Assembly (NCBI GenBank): GCA_963767645.1
Contig: CAVYEW010000006.1
Coordinates: 1 to 64,000, forward strand
From: DATFDN01 sp963767645
Lineage (GTDB): Bacteria > Pseudomonadota > Alphaproteobacteria > Acetobacterales > Acetobacteraceae
Length of the DNA stretch: 64,000 bases
Direction: 5' to 3'
The first letter of the stretch is position 1. Each line of letters starts with the position of its first letter. This document shows, piece after piece, positions 32,896-43,073 of this stretch. The notes beneath the pieces are model-generated. The model was not told where the DNA came from. It ran no database searches and was given only the letters and a program-made list of their open reading frames with translations. Both the position numbers and the translations under genes were made by a program.

Positions 32896-34479
32896 TCACG
32901 CCGCGTCGGCCGACCGCGCGAGCGCGGCCTCGATCAGCGCCACCGTCTCGCCCAGCCCGTACAGCGCGACGAAACCGCCGAAGCGCGGCCCTTCCTCCTG
33001 GCCGAGCAGCACCTGATACAGGCACCCGAACCAGGCGCGCAGCTCCGGAAACGGATGACGCTTGCCGACCTCATAGACCGCGTTCTGGATGGTCTCGGCA
33101 TCTTCCCCCGGCTCCATCCCGCGCAGCGTCTCGGCGAGATCGGCCAGGGCGGCGCGCTCGATCGGGGCTGGGTCGCGATACCGCTTCGCCGGGCGGACGA
33201 AGTCGCGATAATAGGCGATTGCGTGCGCCACCAGCTTGTCGAGGAACGGCATCGTCTCGGGCGAGGCGTCCGGGCTGTAGCGGCGGATGAAGCCCCAGAG
33301 GATCGCCGGCGTCTCGGCGTTCACCACGCTCGCCAGATTGAGCAGCATCGCAAACGAAACCGGGCTTCCGCCCTGGTTCGGCAGCCGCCCGGCATGGATG
33401 TGCCAGGCCGGGTTGATCCGGCGCTCGTCCTCGCTCTGCCGGCCGAGGCGCGCGGCGTTGGCGAGATACTCGTCGGTGGCGCGGGGGATCACGTCGAAGT
33501 ACAGGCGCTTGGCCCGCTGCGGCTGGTGGTACATGAACTGGCCCAGCGCCTCCGGTGGCGCGTAGCGCAGCCACTCCTCGACGGAGAGCCCGTTGCCCTT
33601 CGACTTGCTGATCTTCTGCGCGTGCTCGTCAAGGAACAGCTCGTAGGTGAAGCCCTCGGGCGGGACGCCGCCCAGGATGCGGCAGATGCGCCCCGAGAGG
33701 CGAACGGAATCGATCAGGTCCTTGCCCGACATCTCGTAATCGACGCCGAGCGCGTACCAGCGCATCGCCCAGTCGGCCTTCCATTGCAGCTTGCACGCCC
33801 CGCCCGTCACCTTCGTCTCGAACGCCTCCCCGCTCTCGGGATCGCGCCAGACGATGCTGCCGGCGGCGGGGTCGCACCGCTCGATCGGCACCTGCATGAC
33901 GCGCCCGGTGCGGGGATGGATCGGCAGGACGGGGGAGTAGGTGGCGCGGCGCTCCGGCCCCAGGGTCGGGAGGATCACCGCCATCACCGCATCATAGGTC
34001 TCCAGCACGCGGATCAGCGCGGCGTCGAACCGGCCGGAGCGGTAGTACTCGGTGGAGGAGGCGAACTCGTAGTCGAAGCCGAAGGAATCGAGGAAGGCCC
34101 GCAGCCGGGCGTTGTTGTGCGCGCCGAAGCTCTCATGGCTGCCGAACGGGTCGGGGATCTGCGTCAGCGGCTTGCCGAGATGCTGGGCCAGCATGTCGCG
34201 GTTCGGCACGTTGTCGGGCACCTTGCGCAGCCCGTCCATGTCGTCGCTGAACGCGATCAGGCGCGAAGCCAGCCCGGTCAGTTCGGTGAAGGCGTGCCGC
34301 ACCCAGGACGTGCGCGCCACCTCGCCGAAGGTGCCGATATGCGGCAAGCCAGAGGGGCCGTACCCGGTCTCGAACAGCGCCTCTCTTTTGTTCGAGCGCG
34401 CCAAGCGCGCGGCGACCTTCGCCGCCTCCTCGAACGGCCACGCCTTGGGCGTTGCCGTCGCCGTCTTGTCTCCTGCCAT
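32896..34479 (-). CDS. lysK: class I lysyl-tRNA synthetase
   Basis: This 527-residue enzyme starts MAGDKTATATPKAWPFEE. The class I signatures are the HIGH-like PSGLPHIGTFGEV and the KMSKS-like AQKISKSKGNG. It charges tRNA-Lys in the cytoplasm. The class I form, found in archaea, spirochaetes and many alphaproteobacteria, is unrelated to the class II LysS of E. coli. It is the only LysRS seen here. The MprF-like gene follows on the same strand, so lysyl-tRNA made by this enzyme may feed it. Confidence 0.93.
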   Translation of the reverse strand: MAGDKTATATPKAWPFEEAAKVAARLARSNKREALFETGYGPSGLPHIGTFGEVARTSWVRHAFTELTGLASRLIAFSDDMDGLRKVPDNVPNRDMLAQHLGKPLTQIPDPFGSHESFGAHNNARLRAFLDSFGFDYEFASSTEYYRSGRFDAALIRVLETYDAVMAVILPTLGPERRATYSPVLPIHPRTGRVMQVPIERCDPAAGSIVWRDPESGEAFETKVTGGACKLQWKADWAMRWYALGVDYEMSGKDLIDSVRLSGRICRILGGVPPEGFTYELFLDEHAQKISKSKGNGLSVEEWLRYAPPEALGQFMYHQPQRAKRLYFDVIPRATDEYLANAARLGRQSEDERRINPAWHIHAGRLPNQGGSPVSFAMLLNLASVVNAETPAILWGFIRRYSPDASPETMPFLDKLVAHAIAYYRDFVRPAKRYRDPAPIERAALADLAETLRGMEPGEDAETIQNAVYEVGKRHPFPELRAWFGCLYQVLLGQEEGPRFGGFVALYGLGETVALIEAALARSADAA

Positions 34480-34909
34480 TCCGCGGAACCTAGGTACCCC
34501 GGAATGGCGGGTCAATCAGAAGCAACAATGGATCAGCGGCGTCGGGTATCCGGTGGCGCCCACTGCGTGCCCATCGAGATGAGGCGTTCGGCGCTATCTG
34601 AAAGGCGCATCCATGTCCGCGCCCAACTTAATGCCTGCTCGGTGTCAAGCGCGGCAGGGTGGCCACGGGGCGTCGCTCCGCATCGAGGGCCTCACAGGGT
34701 TCTTCCGGTTATCCCTCACCTCACCCCGACCCTCTCCGCCCCCAGGGGCGGAGAGGGAGTTAAGCTGCGCACTCCATACGGGCTATGGAGGTGTGTGCAT
34801 ACCCGCAAGACAAAGCCCGCGCGTGACGGCAGTGGCGGCACCGGCCAGCCGCGACAGATGAAGTACGCCGCCGGCTGGCTATGCGGCTTCGATCAAGAAA
34901 AAGCTTGGA
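34480..34909. other. 430-base intergenic region with one strong hairpin
   Basis: No coding frame in this gap looks real. A perfect 12-bp inverted repeat, CCCTCTCCGCCC and GGGCGGAGAGGG (34730-34757, loop CCAG), lies about 150 bases past the thiolase stop. It is related in style to the other G+C-rich palindromes, and there is no T-run on either side. The part nearest 34480 should hold the lysK promoter. Confidence 0.6.
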
Positions 34910-36112
34910 TCAGGCGACCTCGAACAGCCCGGCCGCGCCCATCCCGCCGCCCACGCACATCGTCACCACCACATGCTTGGCGCCGCGCCGCTTGCCCTCG
35001 ATCAAGGCGTGGCCGACCATGCGCGCGCCGGACATCCCGTACGGGTGGCCGATGGAGATCGCCCCGCCGTTGACGTTCAGCTTCTCCTGCGGAATGCCGA
35101 GCCGGTCGCGGCAGTAGATCACCTGGCAGGCGAAGGCCTCGTTCAGCTCCCAAAGGTCGATGTCGTCCGTCTTGAGCCCGTGCCGCTCCAGAAGCTTCGG
35201 CACCGCGAAGACCGGGCCGATGCCCATCTCGTCGGGATTGCAGCCGGCGACGGCGATGCCGCGATAGATGCCGAGCGGCTGCAGGCCGCGCCGCTCGGCC
35301 TCCTTCGCCTCCATCAGCACCGCGGCCGAGGCGCCGTCGGAGAGCTGCGAGGCATTGCCGGCGGTGATGAACTTGCCCTGTTTCACGCGCTGGCCGTCCT
35401 TGAACACCGGCTTGAGGGCGGCGAGCCCTTCCAAGGTCGTCTCCGGACGGTTGCCCTCGTCCTTGCCGAGCGCAACCTTCTTGGGCGCGGTTTCCTTCGT
35501 CGCCTTGTCGGCAACCAGCATCGTGGTGGGCAGGGGGACGATCTCGTCGTCGAACCGCCCCGCCTGCTGGGCGGCGGCAGTGCGCTGCTGCGAGCGCAGC
35601 GAGTACTCGTCCTGGTCCTCCCGCGACACGCCGTAGCGGTCGGCAACGATCTCGGCGGTCTCGATCATCGTCATGTAGAGCTGCGGGACGCGGGCGACCA
35701 GCTCGGGGTCCCCCGCGCGATAGCCGTTCCGATGCTCGTTCTGCACCAGCGACACGGATTCCAGCCCGCCGCCCACGGCGATGCTCATGCTGTCGTCGAT
35801 GATCTGCTTGGCGGCGGTGGCGATGGCCATCAGGCCCGAGGCGCATTGCCGATCGACCGACATCCCGGCCACGCTGTCCGGAAGCCCCGCCCGCAGCGCG
35901 CTCTGCCGGGCGACGTTGAACCCGGAGCTGCCCTGCTGGAGCGCGGCGCCCATCACCACGTCCTCCACCTCGCCGGGCTCGATGCCCGCGCGCCTGACCG
36001 CCTCGGCGATCACATGCCCGCCGAGCGCCTGGGCCTGGGTGTCGTTGAAAGCGCCCCGATAGGCCTTGCCGATCGGGGTGCGGGCGGTGGAGACGATGAC
36101 GGCGCTGCGCAT
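34910..36112 (-). CDS. acetyl-CoA C-acyltransferase (thiolase)
   Basis: This 400-residue thiolase has the nucleophilic Cys in SVDRQCASGLMAI near residue 90, the His in NGGAISIGHPYGMSGAR and the second Cys in VTMCVGGGMGAAG. It cleaves 3-oxoacyl-CoA, or condenses two acyl-CoA units. The long loop with TMLVADKATKETAPKK resembles FadA/PcaF-type degradative enzymes more than PhaA. An amino-acid-type binding protein gene lies 34 bases upstream on the same strand. It could connect to the scoAB/phaB cluster, but it is about 11 kb away. Confidence 0.9.
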   Translation of the reverse strand: MRSAVIVSTARTPIGKAYRGAFNDTQAQALGGHVIAEAVRRAGIEPGEVEDVVMGAALQQGSSGFNVARQSALRAGLPDSVAGMSVDRQCASGLMAIATAAKQIIDDSMSIAVGGGLESVSLVQNEHRNGYRAGDPELVARVPQLYMTMIETAEIVADRYGVSREDQDEYSLRSQQRTAAAQQAGRFDDEIVPLPTTMLVADKATKETAPKKVALGKDEGNRPETTLEGLAALKPVFKDGQRVKQGKFITAGNASQLSDGASAAVLMEAKEAERRGLQPLGIYRGIAVAGCNPDEMGIGPVFAVPKLLERHGLKTDDIDLWELNEAFACQVIYCRDRLGIPQEKLNVNGGAISIGHPYGMSGARMVGHALIEGKRRGAKHVVVTMCVGGGMGAAGLFEVA

Positions 36113-36146
36113 GGACGTTTCCTTCCCCTTGTTGGGCTCGAGTTCG

Positions 36147-37370
36147 CTATTTCTGCGCCGCCGTGACCAGCGGGCAACCCCCCTTGTCGAGCGGCCGGAA
36201 CGCCTCGTCGGGCGGGATCACGCGAAGCTGCTTGTAATAGTCCCACGGCCCTTTCGACTCGGCCGGCGTCTTCACCTGGAACAGATAGAGGTCGCGCAGC
36301 ACGCGACCGTCGATGCGCAGCTTGCCGTCATGGGTCATGAAGTCGTTGATCGGCGTCTCGCGCATCTTCGCCATCACCTTCTCGGGGTCCTTGCTGCCCA
36401 CCGCCTGCACCGCCTCGAAATAATGGTGCAGCGCGCTCCAGACTCCCGCCTGGTTCATCGTCGGCATGTGATGCACCGCCTTCATGAAGCGCTCCGACCA
36501 CGCGTGCGCCTCCGGGTTCTGGTCCCAATAGAACGCCGAGGTCAGCTGCAAGCCCTGTGCGACCGGCAGGCTGAGGCTGTTCACGTCGGTGATGAACACC
36601 AGAAGTCCGGCGAGCTTCTGGCCCTGCTTGGTCAGCCCGAACTCCGCCGCCTGCTTGATCGAGTTCACCGTGTCCTGCCCGGCATTGGCGAGGCCGACGA
36701 TCTGCGCCTTCGAGCCCTGCGCCTCCAGCAGGTAGTTGGAGAAATCCGCCGTGTTCAGCGGCACCAGCGCCTGGCCGAGGACTTTGCCTCCGCTCGCGTT
36801 CACCACCTCCGCGGTGTCGCGCTCAAGGTCGTGGCCGAAGGCGTAGTCGGCGGTGAGGAAGTACCAGCTCTTGCCGCCCTGCTTGACGATGGCCGAGCCG
36901 GTGCCGTGCGCCAGGGCGTAGGTGTCGTAGACCCAATGCGCGGTGTAGGGGGAACAGTTCTTGCCGGTGATGTCGGAAGCGCCAGGGCCGGTGGCGAAGA
37001 ACAGCTTCTTCTGCTCCTTGGAGACGCCTTCGACGGCGAGCGCCACCGACGAGGTGGGCACATCGACGATCGCGTCCACGCCGTCGCGGGTGTACCATTG
37101 GCGCGCGATGGAGGCGCCGTTATTGGGCTTGTTCTGGTGATCGGCGCTGACCAGCTCGATCGGCTTGCCGAGCAGCTTGCCGCCGAAATCCTCGATCGCC
37201 ATCTTCGCGGCCTGCACCGAGCCGGGGCCGCCGATATCGGAATAGAGCCCGGACATATCCGTCAGCACGCCGATCTTGACGGGCCCGTCATTGGCGCCTT
37301 GCGCCCGCGCCGCGCCGACCGAGAGCGCGGCGGCGGCGACGCTGGCGAGCAATCCGGCAAACAGGCGCAT
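36147..37370 (-). CDS. branched-chain amino acid-type ABC substrate-binding protein
   Basis: This 407-residue protein starts MRLFAGLLASVAAAALSVGA and has a signal peptide cut near ARAQG. It belongs to the type 1 (Peripla_BP_6, LivK/UrtA/AmiC) fold: VKIGVLTDMSGLYSDIGGPG, VSADHQNKPNNGASIARQW, and KSWYFLTADYAFGHDLERD. Ligands of this group include amino acids, amides, urea and aromatic acids. No permease or ATPase gene is adjacent, and the thiolase follows in the same direction. An aromatic or dicarboxylic acid ligand would fit the thiolase, but that is a guess. Confidence 0.85.
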   Translation of the reverse strand: MRLFAGLLASVAAAALSVGAARAQGANDGPVKIGVLTDMSGLYSDIGGPGSVQAAKMAIEDFGGKLLGKPIELVSADHQNKPNNGASIARQWYTRDGVDAIVDVPTSSVALAVEGVSKEQKKLFFATGPGASDITGKNCSPYTAHWVYDTYALAHGTGSAIVKQGGKSWYFLTADYAFGHDLERDTAEVVNASGGKVLGQALVPLNTADFSNYLLEAQGSKAQIVGLANAGQDTVNSIKQAAEFGLTKQGQKLAGLLVFITDVNSLSLPVAQGLQLTSAFYWDQNPEAHAWSERFMKAVHHMPTMNQAGVWSALHHYFEAVQAVGSKDPEKVMAKMRETPINDFMTHDGKLRIDGRVLRDLYLFQVKTPAESKGPWDYYKQLRVIPPDEAFRPLDKGGCPLVTAAQK

Positions 37371-37439
37371 GACGTCGCTCCTTCGATTGTGGCAGGACCA
37401 GTGCGGCGGCGGCGGCATATGGCGCCGGCGCGGGATTGT

Positions 37440-38351
37440 CTAGCCCGTCCCTTCGCTGTCGGCGCGCGCGGGAAGATGTTGGCGGTACCAGGCGAGCGTG
37501 GGCTCCATCACCTGGCGGAAGCATTCGCCGACATAGACCTCGTAATGGCCCCAGCCCGGCAGCACGACCAGCTTCTTGGGTTCCCCGGCGCGGCGGTACA
37601 TCGCCTCGCTCTCCTCGGGCGGGACCAGCCGGTCGTCGCTCGTGGTGATGAACAGCACCGGGCGCGGGGCGATCTTGTCGACCACCCATTCCGGGTTGAA
37701 GCCCAGCGTGTCGTCGACGAATTCGAGCGGGATCTGGTTCACGGCGCCCGGATTGTCGCGCCGCGCCGCGGCGGCCAGCTCGGCCGACTGACGATCGGCG
37801 AGCAGGATATCGCCGCGCTCGAGAAATTCGGACTCGCCCGTTTGCGCGCGCCGCGCGCGGTCGGCGGCCGAGCGTTCCAGCAGGTCGTGATACTCGTCGG
37901 GCCGGCGCACGCTGCGCATCCAGCGCCTTCCGTTGCCGACGCCCACCACGGAGACCACGCATTTCACGCGCGGATCGACGGCGGCAACCCAGACCACCGT
38001 GGCGCCGCCATAGCTCGTGCCGTAAAGGCCCAGCCGCTCCTCGTCCACCATGGGCTGCGCGGCGAGCGTGGTGAGCGCTGCCTGCGCATCCACTACCCGG
38101 CTATAGGGTGCGAGCCGCGCGCGCGGGCCCTCGCTATCGCCCCAGCCCTTGTAGTCGAAGGTCAGCACCACGTAACCCGCCTCGGTCAGCACCCGCGCAT
38201 TGTCCGGCAGATAGAGGCTGCGCACGCCGGTATAGCCATGACAGAGAACGATGCCGGCCCGCTTCTCGCCGGGCGCAAGAGTCTCGGGCAGGAACAGGTC
38301 GCCCGCGAGACGGACACCCTCGCTGTAGAAGCTGACCGGCTGGCGGGGCAT
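37440..38351 (-). CDS. alpha/beta hydrolase
   Basis: This 303-residue protein has an alpha/beta-hydrolase triad: nucleophile Ser in LYGTSYGGATV, Asp in ITTSDDRLVPPEE and His in LPGWGHYEVYVGE. The oxyanion segment is VLCHGYTGVRSLY. It has no signal peptide, so it is probably a cytoplasmic esterase or acyl-transferring hydrolase of the DLH/FrsA-like type. The next gene upstream on the same strand is absent; the DinG-like helicase is divergent from it. Confidence 0.85.
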   Translation of the reverse strand: MPRQPVSFYSEGVRLAGDLFLPETLAPGEKRAGIVLCHGYTGVRSLYLPDNARVLTEAGYVVLTFDYKGWGDSEGPRARLAPYSRVVDAQAALTTLAAQPMVDEERLGLYGTSYGGATVVWVAAVDPRVKCVVSVVGVGNGRRWMRSVRRPDEYHDLLERSAADRARRAQTGESEFLERGDILLADRQSAELAAAARRDNPGAVNQIPLEFVDDTLGFNPEWVVDKIAPRPVLFITTSDDRLVPPEESEAMYRRAGEPKKLVVLPGWGHYEVYVGECFRQVMEPTLAWYRQHLPARADSEGTG

Positions 38352-38475
38352 GGTGTCCTCCCATTCGCGCGACAGCGGACTTCATCATCGGCGCCGGCGG
38401 CAGTCCAGTGCCTCGCACTCATCAGCATCGCGCCGGCTATGGCGCGTGCGGCTGTCGGACTGCTACCCATCATTG

Positions 38476-41269
38476 GTGCCGCTGATTCTGCCCGACGCCC
38501 CGGCCGTGGTCGCCGGACATGGCCGCGCCGCCCTGCTCACGCCGGATGGCGAGATGCTGCTCCTCACAGGCGAGCAGGTCGGCGCCCGGTTGCGCACCCT
38601 GCCGGCTCCCTTGCTGGTCCATGCGCCGGCGACGTTGCGGCGGCTCGGGCTGCGGTCGATGCCCTGCTACGACCTGCTTGAGCTGTTCGCCTTCGTGCTG
38701 CCGGCGCGCGGCGCCGCGCCGACCCCGCGCGGCTTGGCGGTCGCGCTCGACCTCGATCCCCCCGCCCACGGTCCCGAAGCAGGGGCGGCGCTGCTGCCCG
38801 ATCTGGCGGCCCTCCTGCTCGGGCGTCTGGCTGGAGGGCGAGACCTGCCGCTCAATCGAGGCGCGGCGGGCCTGGCCGCGCGCATGGGCCGGGCCGGCTG
38901 GGGCTGGGCGCCCTTCGTCCTTGCGGTCTTGGAAGAGCCGAGCGCGGCGGCCTCGCGCGAGGCGCTGAAGGTCTGGAAGCGCCTGCCGGAATGGGAGGAG
39001 ACCGCGCCGCCCCCGCCGCCGGCCGCGCACAAGGTCACGGAGGCCGAGGCGCGGGGACGGCTCGCCGCCATGCTGGGACGAGATGCCGAGCAGCGGCCAG
39101 GTCAGGCCGACTATGCCGGAGCCGCCGCCGCCGCCTTCGCGCCGCGCGAACGGCGTGGCGATCCAACAATGGTGCTGGCCGAGGCCGGGACCGGAACCGG
39201 CAAGACGCTGGGCTACATCGCGCCCGCCAGCCTCTGGGCGGAGCGCAATCGCGGCGCCGTCTGGATCAGCACCTTCACCCGCCACTTGCAGCGCCAGATC
39301 GATGCGGAGCTGGCACGCCTGTTCCCCGATCCAGCCGAACGGCGCCGGCGCGTGGTCGTGCGCAAGGGGCGGGAGAACTATCTGTGCCTGTTGAACCTGG
39401 AGGATGCGGTCGGACGCGGTGTGCCGGCGGAGACGGTTCCCTTGGCGCTGGTCGCGCGCTGGGCGCTGGCAAGCGCCGACGGCGATATCCAGGGCGGGGA
39501 TCTGCCCGGCTGGATGGCGGAGCTGTTCGGCGCCGCCACGATCCTTGCAGTGGCGGACCGGCGCGGCGAGTGCATCCACGCCGCCTGCCCGCATTGGCGC
39601 CGCTGCTTCGTCGAGCACACCATCCGCCGCGCCCGGAATGCCGAGCTGGTGATCGCGAACCATGCCCTGGTGATGTCACAGGCCGCCTGGGGCGGGCTGG
39701 ACGACGCCACGGTGCCGAGCCGCTACGTGTTCGACGAGGGCCATCATCTGTTCGCCGCCGCCGACAATGCCTTCGCCTGCGTCCTGTCCGGCGGGGAAAC
39801 CGCCGAATTGCGCCGCTGGCTGCTGGGCGCCGAAGGCGGCCGGTCGCGTTCGCGCGGCCTGCGGCGACGGATCGAGGACCTCGTGGCCGGCCGGCCCGAG
39901 CTGGAAGCGATGCTGGAAGCCGCGCTGCAGGCCGCCCGCGCGCTTCCCGCGCCGGGCTGGTCGCTGCGCCTGGCCGAGGACGGGCCGGAACTGGCCGGGC
40001 TCGACGCCGGCCAGCCGAATCCGACCGAGGGGCTCCTGCGCCTGCTCCGCCGGCAAGTCCTCGCGCGCAGCGTGGAGGAGCCGCCGGCGCACGGCGCCAC
40101 CGAGTGCGACCTCTATCCGGCCATTCGCGGAGCTGCCGGAGGCCGCGCTGCGCCTGGAGCGCGCGCTGGGGCGGATCGTCCAGCCGCTGTCCATCTTGTC
40201 GGAGCGGCTTTTGGCCCGGCTTGACGCGGAGGCCGAGGACCTGGACGCCACCACGCGGACCCGGATCGAAGCGATGTGCGGCGCGATCGCCCGCCGCGCC
40301 CGCGCGCCGCTCTCGGTCTGGCAGGCGATGCTGCGCGCCGCCGCTGCCGCTCCGCCGGAACCGGGGCAGCGCCCCGAGCACATCTTGCTGCTGCGTCTCG
40401 ACCGGCGCGACGGGGTGGACCGGGACGCCGGCCTGCACCGGCATTGGCTGGACCCGACAGTCCCATTCGTCGCGAGCCTCGCCGCCCCGGCGCAGGGATT
40501 GCTCGTCACCTCGGCCACGCTGCGCGACGGGGCGGAGGCGGATGCGGAAACGTCCTGGGCGGCGGCGGAGGCGCGGGTCGGCGCGACGCACCTGCCCTCG
40601 CCCGCCATTCGCGCGACCGTCGCCAGCCCGTTCGATTATGCGGCGCAGACCCGCGCCTTCATCGTCACCGATCTGCCGTTCGGCGAAATCGGCGCGCTCG
40701 CCGCCGCCTATCGGGAGCTGTTCCTGGCCGCGGGCGGCGGTGCGCTGGGGCTGTTCACCGCCATCAACCGCCTGAAGGCGGTCCACGCCCGCATCGCGCC
40801 GGAGCTGGAGGCGCGCGGGCTTCCGCTCTATGCCCAGCACGTCGATGCCATGGACAACGCGACCCTGGTCGACATCTTCCGCGCCGAGGAGGAAAGCTGC
40901 CTGCTGGGGACGGACGCGATGCGCGACGGCGTGGACGTGCCCGGCCGGGCGCTGCGGCTGGTGGTGCTGGAGAAGGTGCCGTGGCCGCGCCCCGACATCC
41001 TGCATCGCGAGCGCCGCATCCATCTCGCGATGGGCGATCCGAAGACCTATGACGACCGCATCGCCCGGCTGCGCCTGAGGCAGGCGTTCGGGCGGCTGAT
41101 CCGGCGCGGCAGCGATCGCGGCGCCTTCGTCCTGCTCGACCGCCAGACCCCCTCGCGCCTGCTCTCGGCATTGCCCTCCGGTGTTGCGGTCCGGCGGGTC
41201 GGTCTGTCTCAGGCGATTGCGGAAGTGCGAAACTTCCTGGAACATCCGCCGCAGATGGCTGGTCGATGA
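38476..41269 (+). pseudogene. DinG/XPD-type ATP-dependent DNA helicase, one +1 frameshift
   Basis: Together the two frames make about 930 residues starting at GTG 38476 (MPLILPDAPAVVAG). Visible parts are Walker A LAEAGTGTGKTLGY, an Fe-S cluster Cys set (ENYLCLLN, GECIHAACPHWRRC), the DEAH box FDEGHHLF, SATLRDG, and motif VI RLRQAFGRLIRRGSDRG. The frame breaks near 40122-40126, where one extra base in CCGGCC changes DLYP to the second frame at PFAELPEAAL. Both halves are fully conserved in style, so this may be a sequencing error and the gene may be functional. It would unwind DNA 5' to 3' in repair. A TerB-like gene follows after 42 bases. Confidence 0.8.
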
Positions 41270-41311
41270 CGGCGCTGGGTCCGTCCCCTGCCGCACCTTG
41301 GAGCGGTTCAC

Positions 41312-41737
41312 ATGCCTAAGCTCATGCAACTCGATGCGCCCGAGGCGCTTGTCTGCACTATGGTGCTGGTCGCTGCCGCCGACGGCGGCATGACGGACCG
41401 CGAGATCGGGGTCATGGCCGGACAGGTCCAGACACTGCCGGCCTTCCGCGACTTCTCCACCCGCGCGCTCGATATTGCGACCGAGGCTGCCGTGGAGCTG
41501 CTGAACGAGGAGGACGGGCTGCGTCATGCCGGCCGCCTGATCCGCGCCGCACTCAGCCCGAGACTGCGCGAGACCGCCTATGCACTGGCCTGCGAGGTGG
41601 TCGCGGCCGACGATGTCGCCGGACAGGAGTCGCTGGAGATGCTGGCCTTCGTGGCGACGGAGCTGCACCTGGACCGGCTGGTCGCCGTGGCGATCGAGAG
41701 GGGGGTGCGGGCACGCTATCAGCCGGTGGAGGATTGA
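41312..41737 (+). CDS. TerB-like protein
   Basis: This 141-residue all-helical protein has the TerB-type metal-site pattern VLVAAADGGMTDREIGVM in its first helix pair and the repeated half ACEVVAADDVAGQESLEML. TerB-like domains bind divalent metals and occur in tellurite resistance and stress-response proteins. It is probably cotranscribed with the DinG-like gene. No other ter genes are present, so a role in tellurite resistance should not be assumed. Confidence 0.75.
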   Translation: MPKLMQLDAPEALVCTMVLVAAADGGMTDREIGVMAGQVQTLPAFRDFSTRALDIATEAAVELLNEEDGLRHAGRLIRAALSPRLRETAYALACEVVAADDVAGQESLEMLAFVATELHLDRLVAVAIERGVRARYQPVED

Positions 41738-42235
41738 CTCGCGGGCTGGGGTGCAGTCGAGCCGTCAGAACTCAATCTTCCTGCGGCCAGATTGTCAAAT
41801 TCAGCTTGAACGCGGGATCGGCGTTCAGCCGTCGCATGCGTTCGCTATTTGCCGCCGCGAACGGAAGCAGCCTGCTCGCATTCCGATCGGTTCTGGATTT
41901 TATACCGGCCCGCCTTGAAGTTGACTTGCTCCTCCCCGCCGTCATGCTCGCGCTTGTCGCGAGCATCCACGTCCTGATGGCGGCAAGCGAAGGCGTGGAT
42001 GCCCGGCCGGAGCCTGTCCCGGACTTGATCCGTGCGCCGGGCATGACGGAGTGGGCAACAGGTCACTTTCAACGCAGCCTGGTATTATATCGCCTTTTCA
42101 TAGGTTTACAGGATTCGCCACAACTCTTAGCGTCTCAGTTTGGCTCGCACTCGGACGGGTAAAGTCCTGAACTTCCTGCACCTACCGTAAAATGGCCAAA
42201 GTCGAGTTAGGGTAACTGATAAGGAGGAACATATC
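41738..42235. other. 498-base intergenic region
   Basis: No convincing gene lies here. The region holds the palindromic repeat at 41941-42047 and, just before the next gene, a strong ribosome site AAGGAGG (42222-42228). G+C content drops towards the right end, where an unfamiliar gene begins. I see no clear promoter. Confidence 0.6.
41941..42047 (+). repeat. palindromic intergenic repeat (second copy of the 9839 type)
   Basis: It begins GTCATGCTCGCGCTTGTCGC and ends GCATGAC. The left hairpin ATGCTCGCG/CGCGAGCAT is the same as the right hairpin of the copy at 9839-9922, so the two copies are in opposite orientation. The right arm is longer and less perfect here. Confidence 0.68.
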
Positions 42236-42899
42236 ATGGCACTGGTGCCGCAAGACATCACCCGGATAGAGAGCGGTGCAGGATTGGGGGCACGCGGCGT
42301 TACAGGATTACCAACCGGCATCCACATGGAAAGCTGGAGCAAAAGCCCCGCGCCCTGGCTGAGTTCCATTCAAACGGCCGCGGCCGTAGCACTGCCCGCC
42401 GCAAGTGCAGCGACCTCCGCGATGGGACCCTGGGGTGTCGTAGCGGGTACCGGTCTCGGCATGATTGCCGGCACGATACTGGATGGGGTGGATGCACATG
42501 ACACGCAGAAGACCGTTGCGCTTCTCAAAGAAGGGCGCAAAAATTTGATTAACGCGCGTAACACGGACATGACCGATGACGAACGGACGAGCCTCTTGAC
42601 GGTGCTGGACCTAGCACTGACGAAAAAGCAACGTCATCGCAACATCGCGATCGGCCAAGCCGCGACCCTGCAAATTGGAAGAATCGGGACAGCCGCCTAT
42701 CGGTACTGGACGGGCGATATACAAGTCCGCTAAAGGAATAAAGGGGGCGGCCCGCGATGACGCAGCGGAGGTACTCCTCACCCTCGCTCAACGAAAAAAC
42801 GACGCCGGAAAGGCGGCAAGGGAAATAATCGGGATCCTTGCGAAGAGGAATTTCGAGGATCTTCTAAAGAACTCCATAAAGGAATCGCTAAGGAGTTGA
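42236..42899 (+). pseudogene. unrecognised protein with glycine-rich hydrophobic hairpin, +1 frameshift
   Basis: The gene has an ideal ribosome site (AAGGAGG). The first frame gives 165 residues: a polar start MALVPQDITRIESGAGL, then two hydrophobic Gly/Ala-rich segments (AVALPAASAATSAMGPWGV, GTGLGMIAGTILDGV), then a charged helical part. Near 42700 a +1 shift leads into a second frame, IYKSAKGIKGAARDDAAEVL to FEDLLKNSIKESLRS, ending at 42899. Joined, it would be about 220 residues. The glycine-zipper hairpin suggests membrane insertion. G+C is clearly lower by eye than in neighbours, suggesting transfer. I recognise no family. Confidence 0.5.
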
Positions 42900-43073
42900 T
42901 ACCTCACCACCGGTACGTGTCGCGGCTCGCAATCATCCGCCGGCGGTCCAGCGATTTCCTAACGGCTAGGATACAGCGACATACGGCGCAATACGTTTCG
43001 GTCGCCGCCAGGAGTTCACCCGGAGTCATAACCGCGACTCGCCTGGGCGCAGCGTGCGCGCTATCGTTCGCGC

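Noticed and set aside
36066..38681. Plus-strand open frame of 871 codons across the binding protein and hydrolase genes
   Set aside because: It is antisense to two well-supported genes and has no family resemblance.
41312..41737. Tellurite resistance operon
   Set aside because: Only one TerB-like gene is present and it follows a helicase gene; no other ter genes are nearby.
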